Assembly: GCA_963575745.1 (NCBI GenBank)
Contig: CAUYUJ010021660.1
Location: forward strand, 1 to 64,000
Origin: Prorocentrum cordatum
Lineage: Eukaryota > Sar > Dinophyceae > Prorocentrales > Prorocentraceae
Direction: 5' to 3'
Length of the DNA: 64,000 nucleotides
In this document: piece after piece, positions 28,551 to 38,410 of the stretch
How positions within the stretch are numbered: position 1 is the stretch's first letter
How the letters are laid out: each line of letters starts with the position of its first letter
The notes under the pieces: model-generated
What the model saw: only the letters and a program-made list of their open reading frames with translations
The model's database searches: none
Told to the model about the DNA's origin: nothing
Position numbers and translations under genes: made by a program

Positions 28551-28636
28551 TTTAAAAACAGATCCTAAAGACCAGTGGGTATGTGTTCCGAGGTCCCCAG
28601 CGGTAACCTGGTTGACGGTTTACTGCCGGTTCCCAG
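28551..28636 (+). repeat. Degenerate hairpin tail
   Basis: CCGAGGTCCCCAGCGGTAAC, CTGGTTGACGG, TTTACTGCCGG and TTCCCAGT at 28636. The stem is weakened by substitutions. The preceding body is not recognisable. Module C of LINE-2 starts right after the terminal CAGT. Confidence 0.7.
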
Positions 28637-29056
28637 TTTGCGCCGGCAGCGGGTCGGGAAGCGGTTCCGACAAGCGTCCACGCGTGCCTGCGCGCGTGCA
28701 GGCCCGCATGGAAGCGTGCCTGGCAGTGCTTGACAAGCGCTTCAGGAGAACTTCCCAGAGCTCGCCAGAACAACTTTTCAGAGTTGCCTCTCTGCTCTCC
28801 GGGATTTTCCCAGAGAGCTCTCTGAGAGCTATAGGGTTTAAGATTAGAAGCCGGACGGTGGTGGTGCCTGCCAGCAGCCCATCATCGCCGGTCCAGAACC
28901 CCCGCAGGGGCCTGTTTGAACCGGCAGCTTGTCCGGGAGCGGTTCCGGCACGCGTCCACGCGTGCAGGCACGCGTGGAAGCGTGCCTGGCAGCGCTTGAG
29001 AAGCGCGTCAGGAGAGCGTCCCAGAGCTCGTCAGGAAACCTCTCCAGAGTTGCCTC
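28637..29056 (+). repeat. Tandem 5' monomers of LINE-2 (module C)
   Basis: Two successive copies, offset by about 272 bp, of the palindrome region (GCGTCCACGCGTGC), GAAGCGTGCCTGGCAG, CCCAGAGCTCG and AGAGTTGCCTCT. LINE-1 has one copy at the same place (8626-8828). Repeated 5' monomers resemble the promoter monomers of some other LINEs; promoter activity is untested. Confidence 0.65.
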
Positions 29057-29542
29057 TTTGCTCTCCGTAGCCATTTTGGCTCAAGGCGTCTGGATCAAGG
29101 CGTCTGGATCCCACAGGCGTCTAGCGTGCGGGGGGGGGCGCGTCGCCGCGGGACGGCGGCGCGGCAGCCATCGCTGCCTTCATCGTCTTCTTCGGGTTCA
29201 GCGAGATCGAGGTCAGCTAGGCCGCTGCACTTGTTATTGTTATTTTGTGTGCTAGGCCGCCTGCACTTGTTATTGTTATTGTTACTGCTGTAATTGACTC
29301 TTTTCCTCTCACTTGGAAAGACGGAGTGCTGGGGATCCGACTTCAGTCACGCTGACTGGGACTATCTAGCCAGGCAGGTGGGGGCACCTCGTAGTGACAG
29401 GAGAGCTGTTATTTGTGTGCCATCGCTCACACCAACAGTGCCGTTTGTGCAGGGTGAAGGTTACGATTTCAATATCTTGCGTAACCACTTCGTGCAGGGT
29501 GAAGGTTGCGATTTCAATATCTTACGCAGCCACAAAAGAAAG

Positions 29543-30640
29543 ATGGCTGCAGCAGGTTCTTCAGTTTCAGGTGCTGCACCAGCGATGCCAGCAGGTTCTT
29601 CAGTTTCAGGTGCTCCAGGCTTCCATGCGACGGGCCAGGACATGACAATTCATGATGGGGGTGGGGCGTTTGCTAGAGCTGTCCGTGCTCGTAATGTCAA
29701 AGGAGGAGGGAAAGGAGAAGGAGGAGGTGCGGGACAAACATTGGGTGCGAATGAGGTTGCCCAGGAAGCTGGACTTGACATTGCACAGATGTTTCGATCT
29801 ATCATGACGGGACAACAGACTATGACGGCAGACATGCAATCGTTTAGGAACTCTATTCGTACGGAAATGGACGGTCTGAAAACATGTGGATTCCAGGGTC
29901 TCGAAAACAGAGTCGGCGATCCAGGACTTCACCAATGAAGTTCAGAAGCTCAACCGGGGGGACGGGCTGTCGGTAGCAAGTGGATCCACGAAGGCGGGTA
30001 CGGACAGGCACGATCCAGCTTGGAATCCACGTTCTGTTGAGTTCAAGGGATGGGTTTCAAGGGAGGGATGGAGGAACCGTGAGATACGTCAGCGGGAGGC
30101 TCTTTCACAGGAGGCACTGACGACGGCGATGAATGGTCTTATTGACTCTGAACAAATTGATGCTACACAGAGGGTGGCACTGGACTTGGATCGGACGGTT
30201 CAGGAGAATATTGTTAGATATTGGCCGTGCACGAGGGGCAGGATCTATTTCAAACCAGGTACATCCTCTGAGATCCTATGGGAAGCGAAACGTGTGTGGG
30301 AGAATGACTATAGGCGGGGACTCACTTCATTGCCTCCCAACGTGCGATTTCAAGTTGAATGCCAGCCATGGAAGATAGAACATGTGGGGCGGTAGGGAGG
30401 CTTCAAGCACTATTTTCTGATATCAAGGGCAATGCGACGGCTATTCTTCGAGGTGAGACGGGTCCGCCAATGGCATATATGTGGTATATGCCGAATGCTG
30501 AGGATACTACACAAAATACGTTGATTGCAGAATGGGGACCGACAAAAGGATGGAACCTCTATGGCGCCAACTTGACACACGTTGAGCCTGACATTCACCA
30601 GGTGCAGTTTCTTCAGACACTACGGTGTCCTAATCATTGA
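29543..30640 (+). pseudogene. LINE-2 ORF1 (broken)
   Basis: ATG at 29543 (MAAAGSSVSG), as in LINE-1. It is broken near 29890 (two bases missing against LINE-1, after MDGLKT) and near 30387 (one base missing before GAVGRLQALF). The pieces together cover the whole ORF1 and end in the conserved TGA at 30638-30640. Residues between the breaks are well conserved (FKGWVSREGWRNREIRQREA), so the damage is recent. Confidence 0.8.
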
Positions 30641-33600
30641 CGGGGCGGTAGGGCTGTGACAGAGACCGTCGTCGCAACCTGGAATGTGCAGAAGATATCC
30701 GACGGTCAAGTACCCAACCTGGTCGCTGCATGTGAAGCCAGGTCAATTCAAATGGTGTGCCTGCAAGAGTGTGATCATACCAGTGCAAATACTTTTAATA
30801 GATGTGGATGGGAGATTCACTATAGCTCCTGCTCCAAGGCGGCGGTTGCATGGTGCAGGGATTGGGCACCACATGTGATTGCACGACGGAGTGGGGTACG
30901 ATTTGCGTGTGTCGAATTCAGGGATGCTCTAGTTACATCAGTGTATCTACCTTGCGTGATGCGTGATGTGGACCACTTTGGGGAATACTTAGATGTACTT
31001 ACAAAGTGCAGTGTTACTATGTTTCAAATTACACAGGCTGGAGTCATACCATGGGTGGGGATGGATGCTCAGACGGAACTTGAACCAGATATGTTGGGAA
31101 TGACGGGAGGAGGTCTTATGCAGGTGGACGGGAGGAGGGAGGAGGCGAACTACCATGCAGAGAGGAGGGACATGCTTATGAGGTTCATGAGTACTTGGGG
31201 GATCTGTGCGGCGAACACATGGAGCTCGACGTATCACACATGTACCGTACTGTTCCACACATGTGCAGCGTGTGCTTGACTACATACTCATCCTTACACG
31301 TTGGTGCGCGGATGAGACAAGAGCTCACCAGGAAATGAGATGCCAGGTCCAGTTTGTGGAACCCATCAAAGCTACGCCAGGTATACGTGCAAAAGCCAGT
31401 GCCTATAGTGATCACGCTCTGGTCTGGGTAAATCTCAAGACTACGGAGATCAGGCGCCCAGCTTTGCCACCCCGCCCTGTGTCCATGGTTGGCTGGCAGC
31501 CGACGGATGACACGGCGAGGAACATGTTTCGTGTGCTTGCGGATGTGTCGATCGAGGGGCTTGCATCTGACACGGTAGGGGCGGACCTACAGCAGGTCGG
31601 ACGGGTACTCTTGGAGACGGCAAAGCTTGTGGACCACACTAAGGGGCGCCCCAACTGCAAACCTATTCAGAGGCCCAGGGAGATCATAGAGGTGGAGTCT
31701 GCCATCCGGCGTGGGGCCCCTGGGAATACTCGTAAACAACTGCTGCGTAGGAGGGAGACCCTTAGGAGACAGCATAGGAGGAACCAACTCCTGCAGGACC
31801 ACAAGGGATCCAGTAAGACCTCACGGTGTATCCTCAAGGAGCTGGAGTGTGAGGGTGTGCTGACAATGGACAGGACTAGGTGGAGTACGGAGATCACTAG
31901 GTATGCGACGGCGTCTTACACGAACTCGGAGGAGGAAAAACGGACTTTGGAGGCCTTTCAGGAGCTCAGACACAACGACCGTGGGGTGGAGGGAAGAGTC
32001 ATCACGATGGGCATGCTCATGCAGGCTCGTGCGTCTATGAAGCCTGGCACGGCACCCGGTAGCGATGGAATCGTTGCTGAGGTAATCCGTGAGTTGCCGT
32101 GGAGGAGCCTCTTGTTTGTGCGGCGTGCTTTCCAGAGGATTTTCGAGCAGGGAGCCTCTAGCCCTGAGACGTGGAGGCAGCTCAGTATCCAACTTGTGCC
32201 GAAGATGCGGGATGCTACAGGACTCTCCAACACCAGAGGGATTTGCCTGATCAGTGTGATGAGTAAATGGTACATGGCATGTGTGTTGCAGTTTATTGAC
32301 GCGTTTCCTGTGAACCGACGGTTGTGCACATACGGGTTTGAGAAGGATCAGAAGGTCACTAACGTCACACGGCACCACTATCACATCTTACTAGACATGC
32401 AAATGTGTGGGGGAAGGCGGAGTCTATGCACGTGGGAGTCTTGGACATACACAAGGCGTTCGATAATGTCACACTGCGCACTATCATCAGGGCCATGCTG
32501 TACCTTAAGTACCCTGTGTGCCTCATCAGAGCCATTGTGGAGCCCATGCTGGATAACATTGCTACCTTTGAGTTTCAGAACGTGTGCGGCGATGAGGTGA
32601 GATACAATAAATCGGTCCGAACGGGAGGTAAGGAAGGCCCTATACTTTTCAATATTGTCTTGGAGGCCATCTGGGGATCTGTGATTCAGACTTGGGATAC
32701 CTTAGGATACGGTGTCCGGCTGGAAGGGGAAGGGGGCGGACGGTGCTCTTGTACACCACTTCTTGTGGGCGGACAATGTTGCGCTCTGTGCTGCATCGCA
32801 ACTCCAGCTACAACAGATGATCGGTATGATGACGGTAACACTCAGACGGGCAGGGATGGACTGGAAGGAGGATTCTTTGGCATATGTACTTTTTGGCCAG
32901 GCGTACACCTGTGGCGATCCGCCGCTGCTCTGCCCGCTCTCGCCAGCAATCTGTGCGATTTCTGGAGATGAGGATCTCCCAGAGCACTTGCGCTCGACTG
33001 TTGTAATGCCGAGGAAGGAGGAGGTGGAGGTACTCGGAGTGAAGCTCAGTTCGGAAATCAAAGGTTACCACGGTTTGTATCATCGACTGGAGAAAGGGAG
33101 GAAGGCCTATTTTGCTGACATTCAGTTTTATCGCTCCAGATCGGTCTCACTCAAGGAGAAGTTTCGCAGGTATGCCGCTCGTGTGCAGTCTGTGGTGTAT
33201 CACGGATGCACAGGCTGGCCGTGCAACCTACGACTGCTGGAGAGGATTAAGGTCTGGGAGGGGAGGTGTCTCAACGGTATGCGAGGATTACACAAGAGGG
33301 AGGAGGAGACGTGGGGGGAGTTCAGGGACAGGACCACACCGAAGTCATACGAGCTATTCTTGCAGGCTGGCCACTGCAGTCTCTTAGAGAAGGTGGTCCG
33401 AGCCAATGTCGAGTTTGCGTTGGAGCTGGCCCAGTTTCATGATCGGGCCTTCGCCTCCACAGATATGCGTGGAGCACGAGCCTGGCGCCAGAAGCTTCAG
33501 GCTATGTTACACTGTGCGGGGGAATGGTCACTACGGAGGGACACACTTGTATCCATGTTCACGGGAGCCAGGAGGAGGGAAGGTACGAGGAGAGTGGGAG

Positions 33601-34425
33601 GGAGAGCGCATGCAAGTACTGACAGCTGGCATTGTCTCATGCTGGCGGCGAGTGGTAATTTACGCTGGTTCAGCATCAAGTGGAATGCGACGGACTGGTG
33701 GAATGTAGTTACGTGCATGACGAAAATACAGCCTCGATGGGAGCCCATCTTCAGGAAACCGCCCTGTGCCCCTTGTCCTGTGGATACGTGGGACTCCCCT
33801 GAGGACTCCGACAGGCTCGCTCGTAGGATTGCCCACGGGTATAACAACGAAACTGTTTGGCAGGAAGGCTCGGAGGGCTCATTATCGGTTGAAATGACAG
33901 GAGATAGTATGTGTGTGGTGAACTGGGCCCGAGGGATCTGGGAATGCCGTGATCGTTCGTACCGAAGGAGAGTGCATGGCCTACAAAAATGATATGAATC
34001 AACTTGCTGAGGATTACGACATCAGGTGTGCCACTGTAGGGACGGATCCGTGGAAGCATATCTACAGAGAGTTCAATTGTGTTGCGGATGAGCTGACATG
34101 GGAGGCGAGGAGGGGAAGGACGGGAAGATGGATTGACTTCAGATACTTGCGACAACAGAGACATTGTATCAAACGTATCCGTGGAGGATGGGACGGTGGC
34201 GTGAGCGTTGAAGGCTCTGCTTTAGGTTGCTTTGTGGAGGTCTCATTTGGGGGCAACCACTGGCGACGAGTTTTCCAGGAGGCTTCTTTACTCCCTCTGG
34301 GGGCCGCTGTTACAGATAGCGAGCTTACAGCTTGTGAACGCCTGCTGCAAGGTGTTCGGCAGATTATCTCTGAGATCCTTGGGCCTCCAACCCCAAAGAG
34401 GTTGAGGGGGCGTGAGGGACCCTAG
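30641..34425 (+). pseudogene. LINE-2 ORF2: endonuclease-RT-RNase H (broken)
   Basis: Same frame as ORF1 after TGA-CGG. Endonuclease motifs TWNV, LQEC, GMDAQTE and SDHALVW are present. Reverse transcriptase has KPGTAPGSDG, VLDIHKAFDN, RTGGKEGPILFNI and FLWADNVAL (32757-32783). The RNase H is in permuted order: GDSMCVVNW near 33900, then REFNCVADELTWEAR near 34070, WDGGVSVEGSALGC near 34190 and AVTDSELTACERLL near 34310. Frameshifts relative to LINE-1 lie near 31215 (endonuclease), 32365, 32728 and 33985 (an extra A in an A-run). Reading frames between breaks: 30656-31279, 31206-32600, 32405-32971, 32712-33992 and 33949-34425. LINE-1 is intact at each of these places. Confidence 0.85.
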
Positions 34426-34481
34426 GGGCTCTGCGCGGCTAGGGCGCTCGCGCCCTGTGTAGCCGACCCCAACGCCCAACC

Positions 34482-34619
34482 AAGTGGTCGCTGTTAAGAT
34501 GGACGCTTCCAAGTGACGCGGGAGTGGCCCTGGAGCGAGGACCTGGGGGACCTCGTAGAGCTCTTCGGCATCGATGAGCAAGAGGAATAACTCGTAGAGC
34601 TTCCCTTAGCTAGGACCTT
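34482..34619. repeat. CTCGTAGAGC repeat mosaic
   Basis: GGACGCTTCCAAGTG (compare GGACGCTACCAAGTG at 2619 and 20612), then CCTCGTAGAGCTCTTCGGC and AACTCGTAGAGCTTCCCTTA units. A junction of truncated leaders; no coding signal. Confidence 0.6.
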
Positions 34620-35176
34620 TAGAGCTCTTCGGCATCGATGAGCTAGAGGAATTCCGGCGCAGGGTGGAGCTAGTTGGTCGACCGACCAGAACGGACAATG
34701 TGACAACTTTGGGTCGGTTTTGCTAAGATTTGAAAGATATTCGAGAATCCAATTTGCGAAACCAGATTTGTCGCACCTATGGGCGAATATGAGGGCCTCT
34801 GCGTCTCAATATGAGCTCTGTAGGCGTACTTTCACTATCAAAACACTTGGCGGAACCAACTTCATGTCGACATGAAAAACATCAATTTTGACTTGTTTGA
34901 GAAATGCTTCGAGAAGCTCTCTCTTTCGATTCTGAGCGCTCTTACGCGTGCAAGGAGCTCTACGAGGTTCCCGGCGGTTTGTGCACACTCATATGTAGAA
35001 AGCACACTTCTTATACAACTTCGCTGCATAATCTTGCCGCTTTAATCTTCCAGCTTCGCTGCCTCTGTACAGCTTCGCTGTTAGTATTCTCTGTTTCCTG
35101 GCCTGCTCTCATGGGAGCTCGAATCGGCCAACGCAGGCACCGCAGACCAGGTTCACGGTTCACCGCCGGCGTTAGT
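34620..35176 (+). mobile_element. Type B element with an interrupted tail
   Basis: Leader, then B body (GAAAGATATTCGAGAATCC, GAGGGCCTCTGCGTCTCAAT, CTCTTTCGATTCTGAGCGCT). The tail starts normally (GAGCTCTACGAGGTTCCCGG) but breaks at 34979. The right half (CAGGTTCACGGTTCACCGCC) resumes at about 35146. The intervening 167 bp is foreign. Confidence 0.75.
34979..35145. mobile_element. 167-bp insertion inside a hairpin tail
   Basis: AT-richer sequence with three imperfect CAGCTTCGCTG units (ACTTCGCTGC, CAGCTTCGCTGCC, CAGCTTCGCTGTT). It sits where the loop and stem of the tail should be continuous. I see no terminal repeats or clear duplication at its ends, so its type is unknown. Confidence 0.5.
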
Positions 35177-36547
35177 GACTGGAAGCTCAAGAGTAATTCC
35201 GGCGCGCTGGAGAGCTAGTTGGCAAGACAAATCTCGACTGACTTTTTTATGACTTTTGCTGGGTTGAAAATTGTGTCCTCGAAATTCAACAATTCATTGG
35301 AGCTCTAGTATTTTTTCCCGTGATATTCGATCTTATTCCCGCTCGCCGTCTGAATCTCAGCTCGATCGGTTACCTATTACTGTCAAAAAGCGTCGCGGCG
35401 GGATCGGCTGTTTCGAGTCATCTTCACGGGTGCTGTCGGTTTTTCTGTTCTTAAGACGAGCTGTTGGAAAGCTACAGAGCTGGTGCGCACACGTAATCAA
35501 TTCAGAATCATCAGGCGCGTTCGTATGAAGCATCTAGAGGTCTGAACTCGGTCTGACTCGAGCTAGGTCCGCGAAACTATTCGTATTCTCCGAGTCATCT
35601 TCACAGGTGCTGTCGGTTTTCTGTACTTAACTCGAGCTGTAGAAGAGCTACAGAGCTGGTACGCACACGTAATCGATTCAGAATCATCAGGCGCGTTCGT
35701 TCGAAGCATCTAGAGGTCTGAACTCGGTCTGTTACTCGAGGTAGGTCCTCGAAACTATTTGTATTCTCCGAGTCATCTTGACAGGTGCTGTCGGTTTTCT
35801 GTTCTTAAGGCGAGCTGTAGGAGAGCTACAGAGCTGGTACGCACACGTAATCGATTCAGAATCATCAGGCGCGTTCGTCTGAAGCATCTGGAGATCTGAG
35901 CTCGGTCTGCTACTTGAGCTAGGTCCGCGAAGCTATTCGTATTCTACGATTTTTCTCGAGATGATGGTGAGTTTTTCCATTTAACTCGAGCTGCAGATGA
36001 GCTTGAGAGCTCTTCGGCACAGCAATCGGAAGGAACTCATCAGGTGCGCTAGTCTGACGTATCTAGACGCTTGGCTTAGGTCTGTTATGAGCGCAGAAGC
36101 CAAGCAACTAGTCATACTCTGCTATTTTTCTGGTGATGGAATGGTTTTCTTGAGTGAACTCGAGGCGCAGATGAGCTTCAGAGCTCTTAGGCACAGCAAT
36201 CGGAAGAGAATCAGCAGGCACGCTATTTGATAGTATCTAGACACCTGAACTCAGTCTGCTATCAGCGCTCGGGCAAAACAACTATTCGTACTCTGCTAGT
36301 TTCTTGGAGATGGTATTGGTTTTCTTGGTTTTACTCGTGCTGCAGATGAGCTACAGAGCTGTTCAGCACAGCAGTGGGAAGGGTAGGTAGTGAAATGTAT
36401 CTAGACGCCTGAAATCAGTCTGCTATCAGCGCTCGGGCTGAAAAACTACTCGTTCTCTGCTAACTCTTTGGAGATGATATGCGGCAAGGAAGCTCAGCGA
36501 GCCTCCCGGCGGTGACCAAGGTTGACGGTTTACCGCTGGCGCCCAGT
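35177..36547 (+). mobile_element. Type A element with diverged, longer monomers
   Basis: Head from GACTGGAAGCTCAAGAGTAA, monomers near 35414, 35596 and 35770, then altered monomers with GAGATGATGG and TTAACTCGAGCTGCAGATGA. Tail at 36487-36547: CCGGCGGTGACCAAGG with TTTACCGCTGG. Confidence 0.75.
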
Positions 36548-37130
36548 AACTCGTAGAGGTTCCTTTAGCTAGTAGAGCTTCCCTTAGCTAGTATCTTGTA
36601 GAGCTCTTCGGCATCGATGAGCTAGAGGAATAACTTGTAGAGCTTCCCTTCGCTAGTTGCTGGAAACTTAAGAGTAATTCCGGCGCGCTGGGAAGCTAGT
36701 TGGCAAGAAACACCTCGACGGACTTTTTGGTGACTTTTGCTCGGTTGAAACTTATGTTCTCGAAATTCAACAATTCGTTATAGCTCTAGATTTTTCCCGT
36801 GATGTTCGATCTCATTCTCGCTCGCCGTCTAAATCTCAGCTCGATCGGGTACGTATTACTGCCAAAAAGCACTCCGGCGGGATCGGCTGTTTGGAGTCAT
36901 CTTGACAGGTGCTGTCGTTTTTCTGTACTTAAGTCGAGCTGTAGGAGAGCTATAGAGCTGGTACGCACACGTAATCGATTCAGAATCATCAGGCGCGTTC
37001 GTATGAAGCATCGAGAGGTCAGAACTCGGACTGCTACTCGAGCTAGCTTCGTAAAACTATTCGTACTCCTACCGATTTTTTCGAGATGATGATGAGTTTC
37101 GTGACTTAACTCGAGCCTCAGATGAGCTAA
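36548..37130 (+). mobile_element. Type A head and first monomers
   Basis: Several AACTCGTAGAGG/CTTCCCTTAGCTAGT leader units, the type A head (TCCGGCGCGCTGGGAAGC), then about two monomers. Runs into reverse-oriented monomers at about 37130. Confidence 0.7.
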
Positions 37131-37740
37131 AGGGCGTCTAGATACTTTCAACTAGCGCGCTTGATGATTTCCTCCCGATGTCTGTGCCTAAGAGCTCTGG
37201 AGCTCATCTGCAGCTCGAGTTAAGTCAGGAAAACCAATGCCATCTCCAAGAAAATAGCAGAGTATGAATAGTTTTTCGGCTTCTGCGCTGATAGCAGACC
37301 GAGTGCAGGTGTCTAGTAGCTTGCCTGATGATTTACTTCCGATTGCTGTGCCGAACAACTCTGTAGCCCATCTGCAGCTCGGTCAAGTCAAGAAATTCAT
37401 CATCGTATCGAATACATAGCAGAGTACGGATAGCGTTTTAACCCCAGCGCAGATAGCAGGCTAATATCAGGCGTCTAGATACTTAGAACTATCGCGCCTG
37501 ATGGTTCCCTTCCGATTGCTGAGTCAAACAGCTCTGTAGCTCATCTGCAGCTCGACTTAAGTGAAGAAAACCATCACCATCTCGAAAAACTCGAAAAATA
37601 CGAATAGTTTTTCCGCTCGAGTGCTGATAGCAGACCGAGTTCGGGCGTCTAGATACTTCAGACTAGCGCGCCTGACGATTGCCTCCCGATTGCTGTACCG
37701 TCAACCTGGTAACCGCCGGGAACCTCGTAGAGCTCCTTGC
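37131..37740 (-). repeat. Type A monomers in inverted orientation
   Basis: Reads as monomers on the minus strand (CATCTGCAGCTCGAGTTAAG, AGAAAATAGCAGAGTATG). At 37697-37739 part of a minus-strand tail follows (ACCGTCAACCTGGTAACCGC, then CTCGTAGAGCTCC). Together with 36548-37130 this forms a large inverted arrangement. Confidence 0.7.
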
Positions 37741-38068
37741 GCGCGTAAGAGTGCTCATAACCGAAGCTGAAATCAGTCTGCTATAAGCACCCGGGCTGAA
37801 ACACTATTTGTACTCTGCTCATTTCTTGGAGGTGGTGTTGGTTTTCTTGACTTAGCTCGCGCTGCAGATGAGACAGAGCTGTTCAGCACAGCAGTCGGAA
37901 GGGAATCGTCAGGGGCGCTAGTGAAAAGTAGCTAGGCGCCTGAACTCTGTCTGCTATCAGCGCTCGGGCTGAAAAACTATTCGTGCTCTGCTAATTCTTT
38001 GGAGATGGTATTGGTTTTCATGATTTAACTCGAGCTGCAGATGAGCAAGGAAGCCGAGTCTCCCGGCG
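37741..38068 (+). mobile_element. Type A 3' end interrupted by LINE-3
   Basis: Plus-strand diverged monomers ending in a tail start (GGAAGCCGAGTCTCCCGGCG) cut at about 38068. The rest of this tail (AACCAAGGTTGACGGTTTAC, then CGCCCAGT) is at 40499-40530. Confidence 0.75.
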
Positions 38069-38410
38069 GCGGAGGCCTTACTGAGAACTTCGTTCAGCGT
38101 TCTGGGTTATTCCATAATTTAGGCATCTATGGGTTCCAGGAGGCACGTAAGACTTGGGAGATTACTAGCAGTCTAAAAACATTGGCTCAACACGGGGATA
38201 CGTGGGGAAAGAATGAGTGTGTGTACTTCGCGAATGCGGACATCAAACAGGCGTTCGATAATTGTAGTCTTGCTAATGTGAGAAGAGGCTTACAACATGC
38301 ACATGTACCTCCATATCTTCAATACGCGCTTTTGGCCCCGTTATGTGGTACTATAGGTACTGTGATCGTGGAAGGGATGAAACTCCTGGGCTCCATTGGG
38401 ATAGGTGCAT
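38069..38410 (+). pseudogene. LINE-3 RT fragment before the frameshift
   Basis: Frame +1 reads YGFQEARK, then ADIKQAFDN (RT motif A, with its catalytic Asp), matching YGFEKDQK and LDIHKAFDN of LINE-1. Around 38395-38410 the homologous frame changes to +3 (CIRTGGPEGPLVFN), so a small indel separates motif A from motif B. The listed ATG at 38041 lies in the repeat, not in the LINE. Confidence 0.75.

Larger units (their letters stand above)
28826..34481 (+). mobile_element. LINE-2: full-length but frameshifted copy of the LINE-1 family
   Basis: Same order as LINE-1: 5' monomers, 45-bp duplication, ORF1, TGA-CGG, ORF2 with endonuclease, reverse transcriptase and permuted RNase H, 3' stem-loop at 34437-34464, and the end CCCAACCAAGTG at 34481. 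Compared with LINE-1 it has at least seven small indels breaking both ORFs, so it cannot make full proteins as written. No target-site duplication is evident. What follows (GTCGCTGTTAAGATGGACGC) is not LINE sequence. Confidence 0.85.

Noticed and set aside
38041-38068. ATG at 38041 as start of a LINE-3 protein
   Set aside because: These codons are the hairpin-tail and monomer sequence into which LINE-3 is inserted, not LINE sequence.
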